Shown here: one piece after another, positions 1 to 11,548 of the stretch
Numbering within the stretch: the first letter of the stretch is position 1
How the letters are laid out: each line of letters opens with the position of its first letter
Source of the DNA: Anaeramoeba flamelloides
Lineage: Eukaryota; Metamonada; Anaeramoebidae
Direction: 5' to 3'
Assembly (NCBI GenBank): GCA_027625915.1
Contig: JANTQA010000060.1
Location: 5,146,001-5,210,000, forward strand
DNA length: 64,000 bases
The notes under the pieces: generated by a model
The model's input: the letters and a program-made list of their open reading frames with translations, nothing else
Told to the model about the DNA's origin: nothing
Databases searched by the model: none
Translations under genes and position numbers: made by a program

Positions 1-1499
1 AGTTGGAAAATCCAATTTTCTATCAAGATTTTTTTTTAAATTTAACAGTAAGAAATTTGAAAATTTTATTTTTAACTTTAAAGTGGTTATAATAATATAT
101 TTTAAAAGTATATTAAATCTAAGGAATATTTTTCAAATAGGGGATCAATTCTTTAGATCAGAGAATTATTTTTTCTTTACAATTCGATAAGTTTATTTTT
201 TTTTTACTTTTTCTTTATTTTCTTGACTTTTTTTTTATTTTTTAAAAAGTAAATTTGATAAAACAAATGATTATTTATCCAAATTAACTTGAATAAATTG
301 TTATTTTATATTTTCTTTGGAATGAATGAATTTTTAATTAAAAAATCTAATTATCAACAATTTTGATTTTCCACAAAAAGGTCCAATGAAAGATGACAAA
401 ATATTTTTAACATTTCATTTTTTTTTGAAAATTTTTGTTTTTCATATATTTCTTTTTTAGATATCATCTCTAATCAAAAGTTTATTAATTCTCTTTATTC
501 TAATCAACTGAATTTTGTTTGATTAGAAGTAAAAAAAGTGACTTTTTGATTTTTGGCTGTTCACCTTTGTGCTAAATTGATATTCTAAGATTTTAATAAA
601 TAGAAAGATAAAGTTGCTATTTTTATTTTTTTCTTTGGAAAACTCATTTTTATTAAACAGTCTAAAAATGGAGTTATCATGTTTACACATATATAGAAAT
701 CAATAAAAAAACTTCTAAAAAATTTAATCCCTAAATTTTTAAAAAATATTTCCCCATGAAATAAGAATAATTGAGTAAAATTTTGGTTACTGTATTGTCA
801 TACTTGTTATGGGGTACTATTTTCAGTTACGAATTATTGTTTTTTAAAACAAGATACACCTTTCTTATTATTAAAAATTTCAAAATTCAACATATTTCTG
901 AATAATTTCAAAAAGAAATATTTTATTTGAAATAAGTAGGAAATTTTATCGATAGTGAAGAAAATGAAAAAAAAAATATACTTTGTAAATCTAACTCAAA
1001 AAGTTTTCAAATAACTAAGTATAAAAAATCTAATTAATTTCAAAAAAATCACAAAAGTTATTTCAAACTAAAAAAATATCATTTATTTATTCAAAGACAT
1101 TTGAAATTTTCTTTTCTTTTTTTTTGAACAAAAAAATATTAAAAACCAAACTATCAAATTAAAATATTGAGAAAATACTTTTTTATTAACCTGGGAAATT
1201 TAACTTTAAAACCAAAAGAAATACTTTATAATTTTATTATTTGTAACCAATAATCAATACCCAATCTTAATATGTTCAGTGGATTGTTAATTACATCAAA
1301 AGATAAAGTTATTAATTGATTTTTACTATTATTTCTCTATTTTATATATTTTTTCGATAAAAACAAAACAAAATAATTGAATTTTTACCATAGCTATTGA
1401 ACTCATAAAGTGAAAGAAATAATATTCACAAATAAATGATTGTACGACTTAACAGTCGGTTGAGAATACTCCGAATATTATACAAAAATTATTACCGAA

Positions 1500-2760
1500 A
1501 TGGGTAGTATTTTTTAAAAATAAAATGAAATCTTTTAAAGATCTTGAAAAAAATTTTTTTTTGTAATTTTTTTTCGTTTTTTAAAATGGATGAGTTAACT
1601 TCATCTATATAATTTATGAATTTGAGACTCTTTTTTTAAATACAAAATTTACATGTTTCCAATATAAAATGAAAAAAAGTAACCTTTGATTTTTATTAAA
1701 AATTAAGTGAATTCAAAAAAATCGAGTAACATATTTTTAGTTTTATGTCTGAAAGTATTGATTTTAAAAGTAAATTTTTTTTATTTTTTTTAATAATTAA
1801 TATTTCAATATAAATATCATCACATAAAACTAATAGAAGTAGAGGTGATTTAATACATGAATATTTGTTAGAATCACTACAAAATTTTCTCAATTAAATT
1901 GAGAACTATTAAGCAAAATTTTTGATTCTTTAAGGTTTAAAAAAAGTTATTTTCTTGTTTTCAAAAATTCAAAAAAAATTTAAAAAAAATAAAGATTTCA
2001 ATTTTGAAAAATTTTTTTAACAAATTGTTTGGTCTTATTCACAAAAAAATCTCTATATCAATTTAAATCATTTTTCCAAGAAAAAAATTTATTTTTATAT
2101 TTTGAAGAAAAAAAAACAAAATACTCATATATCTTCAAGAAAATTTTATTTTGAAAAATCTAATTTTATATTAAAACAGATATAAACCATTTTTGTCAGA
2201 AAAAAATTGATTTTGATGTTTGAGGATAATATTACTTAATTCCCAAATATCTTCAAGAAAATTTTTTTTTAAAAAATCAAATTTCATCTTAGAACAAAAA
2301 CACAATTTCCTTTTAAATTTTCAAAATTACTTTAAAAATTTGATGATTATAACTATCTTTCTGAAATAAATACAAATTATTTTTCAATTGGTTGGATAAA
2401 TCTTTTTTTTTTTTAATAACTAAAATAATTATTTGAAAATTGAAAAAAATTCTAAATATTAATATTCCTTGTAACAAAGAATTGTTATTGTATAATAATG
2501 ATGGAAATTAGGATAATAAACAGTGTAAAATATTTTAACAATGTGGGAAATAAAATGAATTTAAGGATTCTCTTTTTCAAAAAAAATGGAAAAAAAAATT
2601 GATCTTACTTAAAAAAAAATATTCTTTTTTGGAGTTTCCTATTGATCCGAATTATTTGACACTTAACATATACAAAATTTGTAAGTAGAGAATACCACCA
2701 ATAACATATTTTAAAATTTTAACTTATTGTATAAGAGTACTAATCTCTTTATCTTTGAAA
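1500..2760 (+). repeat. Dispersed repeat, about 1.2 kb (copy 1)
   Basis: This segment aligns by eye along its length with 42775-43905, and its last third aligns with 49290-49690. Shared landmarks in the same order are AAATGGATGAGTTA, CATGTTTCCAATATAAAA, GAAAGTATTGATTT, AATTGTTTGGTCTTATTC, and GTAGAGAATACCACCAATAA at the end. Bases 2060-2290 also hold an imperfect internal tandem duplication. No open frame is shared by the copies, so it looks like a non-coding interspersed repeat. Confidence 0.7.
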
Positions 2761-2865
2761 AATCAAGAAATTAAAATAAATTTTAAAAATACAAAATCTC
2801 AATTATTTGAGATCTTCAAGTATTCAATATTTGATTGATTTTTTTTTGTATTTTTTAAAATAAGA

Positions 2866-3368
2866 TTAAGGACTATCTGAATTTTATGCTAGGTGACCAT
2901 TGAAATACTATGTAGTAAATAGATTAAGACCTTTAAAATATAGTGAATTGAGGGAAAGTCAAAATATTGCCAATTTTTTGCAATTTAAGATTTTGACTAA
3001 AATCATTTATTGATCCAAAAACTTTTCGAAAAATCCCAACACAACAAGGCAAAAATAAAAAGCTATTTTTTTTGATATTGGGAAAATGTCACTCCACTTT
3101 CTTTTCAAATGGGTGGCTACACTCACCACCGACTCTAACGTACTTCAATATAAAGTGGAGTGACATTTTCCCAATATCATTTTGGAAGTCGACAATTTTG
3201 AGTGAAAAATTTTGATTTGGAAAGTAAATTTTTTTTGCCTTCCTCAAAAAAAACACAAATTTTACATTTTAACAAAGATTTATTAACTCAACATTCTTTT
3301 GAGTTCATAATTCGTGTTGTGGGTATAAAAGTAATAGCCACTTGGAATAAAATTCGAATAATCCTTAA
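2866..3368. mobile_element. 503-bp inverted-repeat DNA element with palindromic core (copy 1)
   Basis: The ends are inverted copies: the left begins TTAAGGACTATCTGAATT and the right ends AATTCGAATAATCCTTAA. The centre (3080-3178) is a 27-bp perfect inverted repeat (GATATTGGGAAAATGTC... and its complement) around a 45-base loop. The other copy, at 5481-5976, lies in the opposite orientation and shares both the ends and the core. TTAA at both tips could be the target duplication. There is no transposase frame, so it is a non-autonomous DNA element. Confidence 0.75.
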
Positions 3369-3906
3369 ATTTAAAATCTTATTTGTTCCTATTTAAAGTT
3401 TCAAAAATTACTCAATCATGAAAATTTCATCAAAATAAAAATGTTTACAAATCCTTCTATTTCTTTTTTGATCCTAAAATTTTAACAAAAAAGAATCGAG
3501 ATCTTTTGACTGAAAAATTGCTGTAAAAAATGAATTATTTTAATAATGATAACTTATATTCCTACAAAGTTCACAAAGGAGTTTTGTTCTTGGGTTTAAT
3601 TGAATATTTGTGTCAAAAAGAAGTGGACGGGTAACTTTTGGTATTAAAATAAAAAAGAGTCGAGTTTCCTATCTCATAAATCCCAAGCCCTGAAGTACTC
3701 TTAAATATCCATATTTAAAGGCACGTATTCCACAAAAGATAAAAAAGACATGTATATTATTTAAACCCATGGTTCTCAAAGATTTTGTAATAACTGAAAA
3801 ACAAAAGAATCAATGTACGATTTTTCAAGTGAAGAAGCTTTTCACAATTTCATTTTTTCTCAAGTAACACCGAAATTCTTCTCAAAAAATAGAATATTTA
3901 AGCAAC

Positions 3907-6900
3907 ATGTCTCTACATTCTGAAATGTTTGCGTGTGGGTATAATAAGCACAACCAGCTTAGAGTATCCAATAGACTCGAAAAAAATAACCAATTTGGGG
4001 AAGTGAAAGAACTCGAACCAATTAGTCAAATTGCCATGATGCGAGAAGCGTGTGTCTTTTTACATCGAGATCAAACGCTCAGGCTAATTCGACAAGGCAA
4101 TACAAACAAGACATTTACACTCAAACATAACGTTAAAAAGATTGTTTCCGGTTATCGATTTGTGATTGTGCTTACTCATGAGGGTGTTCCTTATATTATA
4201 GGCAAACACCCACAAACAGCAACTGAAACTTGGGAGCCTGTCCAATTTAAATATTTTGAAACGAACAACATTTTTATTAAGGGGTGCTGTTGTGGTTACC
4301 ACAACACATTCCTGTTGTCACTAAACGGTGACGTGTATGCGATCGGTACTAATGATCAATATCAGCAATTGGGCTTGCAAAAAGAAAACATTTCAAAGGC
4401 AATTGGCAGTGATAAAATAATCCTAAAAAACATAAAGCAAGTGTATGGTGGTAATTGTGCCTCGTGTTTTGCAGCTATCTCGTTTGAGGATGAATTATTT
4501 TTTTGGGGAAGAAACGATAAGTAAGCTTTTCTTTTTTTTTATTTTTTATTTTATTTTTTTTTTTGTCAAGTCCTTGTGTTCTGTTTTTAGTGACGATTAA
4601 AGAGATTTATTGTTTCTTGTTGCTTTAACCTTCAATATTTTTCATAAAAAGAGGACAACTTGGCTTGAATCACAAGAACCCTGTGTCAAAACCTACAAAA
4701 CTTGATTGCAATTTCGAAATTTCCAACATTAAAAAAATTTGTACAGGATATGAACACAACATCATCCTTTTCAATGATGGTAAATTGTTTGGTGCGGGGC
4801 AAAAAGGCTATTCAGGACTTGGGCTGGGTGGTGACGCTGTGGTTTTTACACAATACGCTGCCTTAAAGGAAAAAAATGTGATTTTTGTTGCATTGGGTGG
4901 CTACCATACATTAGCTATAACAGATGAAGACGAAATCTTTTCTTTTGGTGGAAATTATTTTGGTAAGTCTCTTTTTTTTTCTTTGTTTTTTTTTTTATTC
5001 CTTTTTCTTTTTTTTTCTCATTTTTGACTTTTTTTTTTGAATTTTTTCGATTTGAAAATTAAAATGATCTAAAAAAGATCTTGTTATTTTTATTTTAAAT
5101 TTGTCAGTATGATGCAAATTGAAAAATAACTCTAACAAAATTCTCTTTCAGCTCTACGGATAAATCAAAAATCAATAAAAGGGGATTTGGATCGAAAATC
5201 AAAACATTAAAGTACCCCAACCCTAAAAAGAAAACTCATACTGTTAATTGCAAAATAAAAAACATCAAAATTTTCATTCTGCTTTTCATAAATCACACAT
5301 TCAGGAATTAAAACAAACCATCAAAATTCACTAATTCAAAAACGGAAATTAATAATTTAAGATTACTTTCTTGAATTAAAAATTTTAATTTGTTTCCGTT
5401 ATGACTAAAAATTCTTTTTTTGAAAAGCCGAATGAAAATTTTGTTATTTTATTTTCAAACAAATAGTATTAAAAACTGAATTAAGGATTATTCGAATTTT
5501 ATGGTAAGTAAATACTATTTTTCCACCTAGTGACATATTTATAGACTTATTAGAAACTTGATCTAAGGGATCTTGCTAAGTTGAAAAATTTTGAGTTGGG
5601 CAAAAAAACAATTTACCTTCATAAAATCCACATTATTCTCAACAAATTTTGAAGAAAAAAATTTCATTAGGAAAATGTCACCCCACTTTCTTTTCAAGTA
5701 TGTTAAAGTGTGGCAAGAGAGTAGAAATATACTTGAAAAGAAAGTGGAGAGGCATTTTCTTAATATCAAAAAAAATAACTTTTTAGTTTTGCCTTGTTTT
5801 GTACGGGAAATTCAATAAGTTTTTGGATCAATAAATGATTTTCAAGTAAAATCTAAAAAATTCCAAAAATTGCAATATTTTGACTTTTCCTCAATCCATT
5901 GTCTTTTAAAGATTTTTTTCTGTTTATAGTATTTTATTTCAACCCTCACAGAGCATAAAATTCGAATAGTCCTTAATATCTTCAAGAGTTTAAATTTTGC
6001 TTAAATCCTTGAAATATATATCATTCCAGACAGAATTGACTTATTTTGAAAAATATTATTTTCCCCAATTTGAACAAAGAATACACCTGTGATACCATTG
6101 ACCAATGGGAAAATGTTGTTGAAGTCAGAGCAATGATAAAAAGTAGAAATCAAAAATGAAAATATAAAAAAATTTTTCTTTTTTTTCTATAAATCTGGAT
6201 TTTTAGAAAACAAACAGGATCAAAACAATTTGTGAGAATGGTAACCATATTTATCACATAATCGATGAAGTGTTTAGTTTCTTTTTAAAAATTATCAACA
6301 ATAATAACAAGGTTATCTTGGGTTGTTGCAGATTAAGATCTGTTTACCCTTAAAATAATTTCTGTTAATAGAACACAAATATTTCACCAATTCAAACAAA
6401 AAACCATCATTACCAATTGTTTTCTTCACCATTAATCCAAAAATCATTTTGTGTTATGAATTAACATTTTAAGAAAAAAAAAAAACAACACAAATCACTT
6501 GCAAGAAAAATAATTTAGTTCAAAAAGGCATAACATTTACATCTTGTGTCTGCCTTATCAACCAAACTCCTTATCTGAGGTTGTATAATCAGCAGTTTGG
6601 AATTGTTTAGATTTTTTTAAGTTTTCGGGATCTTTCTTTCTCCTTTTCAGTTTGGTTTGTTTTCCCCTTCCATTTGTAATTTGTAATTTGGGAGTGTTAT
6701 TTAATTAATGAATTTGAGAGAAGAAGAGGTTTTGAAAAAAATAATTTCCACCAAAAAAGATGTTCAAAATGTAATTTCTTACATTTTATATGCAATTGCT
6801 GAGAAACACCTCTTTGAATTTCAAATCAAGGAGTTCAAGTTTTCAAACATTTATACAAGCATTTTTCGAGTTTTTGGAAAACTTAAAGTCTGAAAAAGTA

Positions 6901-9900
6901 AATTTAAATTTTATCTGATGAATTCCGAAAAGGATCAAATAAGTAAAAAACCAAAATGTTGATAAACACTCTTTAATTCATTCAAATTTGTTTTTAAAAA
7001 TCAAAATCAAGAGAAAATATCTTGTAACGTACGTCAATTTTCCTGAATGTAAAATGTGATAAAAAAAAACATTTTTTAAAAAATTAAATTTAATCCTTTC
7101 TTATTTTCAAAAAAATGATAATGTTATTAGACTAAAATTATCCGAATCCTTTCGAGAATTAAAAATATTGTTAAGTTTCTCAATTATTTTTTACAATTAT
7201 TAAATAGGATTCTACTTTTTTCTTTCAAATTTAGATTTTTTGATAATCACAGAAATCACAGAAACCAATTTTGAACAATCAGAAATTTCGAACTATTAGC
7301 CATACTCAATAAGAGTCTAACTCTAGGTAAATTAATTTAATTTCCAAATTAAAGATAAATCCTGAAAAATAATTTCCTAAAAAAAAGCAAGTCACTTGTC
7401 TAAAACGGCTTATTTTGGACATATATGAAAGAAAATTTTGTTCATTTTATTTGTCAATTAACAGTAGAGATCTGATTACTATTAAAATTAGATTACCTAA
7501 TTAAAATTTTATCTTCAAGCTCAATAATGAACCTGAAAAAAAAATCTAAAATCTCATTCTAATTGATTTTGTGAAGAGATCTTGGTGTTTTTTTTTTCAA
7601 CTAACAATTTGTAAAATATTTGGAGAGCTCAAAATATAATTTATTCATATTTATTAATTGGAAAATAAGATTATTTTTCTTTGAAAAGGTCAATAATAAT
7701 TTTGAAAAAATCCTACATATTTTTAAAGAAAGGAATTTTTCTAATGGGTTAAAAATTCAATTCTTTAAAGCCGTTTTACATAGTCAACTATTATATGGGT
7801 TGGAGATATTTGACTTTACAGAATCCGATTTCAAAAAAATTGATATTTGGATTAATAAGAAAATCACAGAATCGTTTTTAATAAACCCACATTCGCCAAG
7901 ACTTATCTATAAAACTGAAGCAAAAATTGATTTGGCAAGAATCACAATTTACAAAAGAAAATTCAAATTAATTCAAAAATTAAAAATTTTGGGATTTGAT
8001 AAATTAATAAATCTTCTCCCCTTCAGAGAAAAAGAAACAGAAAACATTAATTGGAAAGCTCGAAATTTAAAAAGAATTAGAATCTGAACTCGAAGTTTAC
8101 AGAATTAATCAATTAAAAAAATAGTCCAAGTTGGAAAGTACAAAATTATTTGAAAATAATTTTGATACAGGGAAAATATTAACAAACAGTCGTGTCTAGG
8201 TTTTTTTTAATTTAAGAAATAAACCGAAAATTTATTAAAATTTTCTGTTTATTTCTTAAATTAAAAAAAAACCTAACGACAAAAAAATATTTAAAATGGA
8301 AGGGTTCAACTTCTATTCTAAAGTTAAGAAATTATACAAATTATCTTAATAGATATTCTTATTTTATGAACAAAAATAAATCACAATTTTGTCAATTGTG
8401 TAAAATAAATAAAGATTTGGATATCATTGAAGATTTGGATCATTTTCTCTGGAACTGCCCAGCCTATGAAAATAATCGGAAAATCTGGATATCTGAATTA
8501 GAAAAAAATAATTTTTCACTTATTTTAAATAATAATAATATTTATAATATTATTAATAAACAAGATTCAATATCTTTATTAGCTTTAGTAGATAATAAGA
8601 CTATGTTTGAATCTATTATACGATTTCTAAATTCAAATTTAGGAATTCGGGCAAACAAGAGGAATTCTAAACTCCTCCCTTAAATTACAATAAAAAAAAT
8701 AAGATTATTTTTACCAAATCAATCTATTAAAAAAGATTTCAAGTTGGAAATGTCATTAGATTTTACAGATAAACAGAAAACTCAAGAAAAGCTAATGGCT
8801 GTTTTTTCTATTTCAAGAAATAAAAAGAAAATTTCAAAAATTCTCGTTTTATTTCAAAAATTAAAAAAAAACTAACGGCGATTTTTTTTAATTTTAAAGA
8901 ATATTGTAAAATATATCGGCGATTTTACTCAATTCTTTTGAATTAAAAAAACCTAACTGCAAAAAACATTTAAAATGGAAAGATTTCACTTATATTTCAA
9001 CGTTAAAAAAAATATACAAATGATTTAAACAGATATTCTTATTTTATGAACAATGACAATAAATCACAAATTTTTCAATTAGCTAAAAAAAATAAAAATT
9101 CAAAAATTACTGAGGATTTAGAGAATTTTCTATCTAATCGTTCAGCCTATAATAATAATCGCAAAAATTGGATTTCTGAATTAAAAACAAATTAATTTTT
9201 CGAATATCTTGAAAAAAAAATAATATTATTAACATTATTAATAAACAAGATTCAACATCATTTTGATTGTACTATTAATAATAATAATATATTTGAAATC
9301 TTTTAAAAATTTTCTAAATGTTAATTTAGGAATTAGGGAAGTGTCGTTAAGTCCCATAAAGTGCCGTAGAGTGCCTAGCTTTTTCAGAATTCAAAAGAAT
9401 AGAGAAAAATCAAAGATTTTACTCAATTCTGTTGAATTCTGGAAAACCAAACGGAAGTGCCGTAGAGTGCCTAAGTTTTTTTTAATTTCAGAAATAAAAA
9501 GAAAATTTTTGAAATTTTCCTTTAATTTCTAAAATTAAAAAAAACCTAAAGGTAAATAAGAGAAATTAAAAACTCCACCCTTAAATTACAAAAAAAAAAA
9601 TAATAAATAACAGTATTTTTGAGGAAAGCTGAATGAAAATTTTGTTTTATTTCTTTTTTAATTAACAAATTTATAAATACTTACATTTATTTTTAAATGT
9701 TAAAAAATCGTACAAAATGTTTCAAATATAAAATCTGGCAAAATTATTCAAATCTCAAAAACTGTTTGGAAATGTTTTTTTAAGGATTATCTAATATACG
9801 AAAAAATGTACAACGTTGGCCTAATGCTTCTTGAAATTTTTGGTTTGTTTTTCTCTATCCCAAATAAAAGTTGATTTAAAATCCAAAAACAAGATAACAT

Positions 9901-11516
9901 ATCCATTCTAACCTAATATAATTTCACAAAAGAAATTTCAAATCCCTTTATCCATCATTCCAAAATAAACTTTGTTTCAGTCAAGGTTTCTCAAAATAAT
10001 TTTTCAAATATCAATTATTTTTTATAATTGACCTTTACAGATTAAAGAGTATTGAAGAAATAAATAGAACAATACATATCCGAGAATAGTTGATATACGT
10101 ATGAAGTAAATTTAATAAAATCAATAGAGATTCTTAAAAATTGGAAAACTCCAAATTCTTAGTTAACCATTTTGAATTAGGGGAAAAAAAAGTCAACAAT
10201 ATTAATTTTGATCTTCAATTAAAGATCAAAGAAAAAACCAATAGTAATCCATATATTGTTTCTCTACATTTTTTCACACTGTTTCAATAATATTGGAATA
10301 ACACCTTTTTACCAGGTGACTAAAGATCTTGTAATATAAAAAAAATTTGCAAATGAAACAAGTGTCAAAAAAAAAATTGAAAAAAAAAAAAATGCAAAAT
10401 AAACAAAAATGAACAAAAATGAGCAAAAATGATTTCAATTTTGAAATTTTACAAAATAAATTTTTTTCTTCTAATATCCATTCAACCTTTTTAAACAGAT
10501 GTAATTCGTCCATTACTACAAGTGATCATCTTTGATTGGAAAATAGTTTATCAGAAAAATGTCGTAGACCATTGTAAGGTGTTGTTAAGTTTTCTCGAGT
10601 TTTCTGTCTCTGTAGAAAATCGATACATTTTCGTTAGGTTTTTTTGAGTTTTTTTTTACTTTAGAAATAAACAGAAAATTTTAAAAAATTTTCGGTTTAT
10701 TTCTAAAGTAAAAAAAACCTAGAACACTTCACAAATAAAACAGAAAACATCAGGAAAACCTAACTGCACTTTTCCAAAATTCAAAACAATTAAGTAAAAT
10801 CTTTGATTTAATTTATAAATTCAAATTCTGAAAATGCTAATAGAGTTTTTTTTTTGAATTCAAGTTTTTGTTTCGAACATCTATTGATTTTCTATCAAAG
10901 CTTAAAATCTATCAAAACTTAAAATCTATCAAAGCTAACAACTTTCCGAGTGTAATTTACACTTCTTATTTCATAACAATAATAATAATAATAATAATTA
11001 AAATTTTTAATTTATAAAAAATATTATCAAATGTTAATCAATCTAGGTCAAACTGGTTCTGGCACGTACGATACAATTACTACTGCAAGAAAAATAGAAG
11101 TGAAAAATCTAAAGACTTTTGACAATTTAAAAATTGAATGTGGACCAATCAATTCCTTTATATATCATGCATATGATGAAAACAGTCAATCAAACTTCCA
11201 AAAATTAAGAGAAATTAGTAAAACTTTTGACAATAACATTCATGGGATTAATGTTCATCAAATTTGGATCGAAAAACGTTCCAAGAAACCTTTTAATGAA
11301 GTTAAAAATATTATTGAAACAGATTTTAATAAAGATGATGCAGAAACTTTTATTAGTTGGGCATATACAGCTCATACAAAAAACTATCAAATATTAATGA
11401 AAATATTAAACAAGTTAGGCATTAGGGATTTGAAAGACATTAAAATAAAAGACGATTTGATGAGTTTATACAGAGACGAAGATTCCAAAGATTTTTCCAT
11501 TCTAGTGAAAATGGAA

Positions 11517-11548
<32 letters not shown>

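Larger units (their letters stand above)
1..3906. other. Intergenic DNA made of dispersed repeats
   Basis: No gene is supported here. The first 190 bases resemble 43915-44110 and so look like the tail of a longer dispersed repeat. Bases 1500-2760 are another copy of the same family. Bases 2866-3368 are a 503-bp inverted-repeat element. The remainder (about 200-1500 and 3370-3900) is AT-rich sequence with long A and T runs and no recognisable coding exon, RNA gene or promoter motif. Confidence 0.6.
4963..11046 (+). other. Giant intron 2 of the RCC1/BTB gene (6084 bp)
   Basis: The donor is G/GTAAGTCTC and the acceptor ATCTAG/GT, phase 1. Intron 1 of the same gene is only 131 bp (4521-4651). 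The interior holds a dispersed repeat (5225-5470), an inverted-repeat DNA element (5481-5976), two partial LINE copies (7600-8700, 8945-9600), several foldback modules (8189-10815) and a repeat at 9990-10500. Bases 5980-7600 show no coding or structured element I can name. Confidence 0.85.

Noticed and set aside
3907-5027. A 3'-truncated RCC1 pseudogene
   Set aside because: Splicing at 4963 to 11046 restores frame, an RCC1 motif and a full-length paralogue-like protein.
3202-5818. Short frames crossing the palindromic elements
   Set aside because: Their sequence is dictated by the inverted repeats, and no protein family is recognisable.
8189-10815. CRISPR-like or rRNA-spacer explanation of the repeated hairpins
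   Set aside because: Spacing is irregular, units fold back on themselves, and the sequence is eukaryotic with spliceosomal introns.
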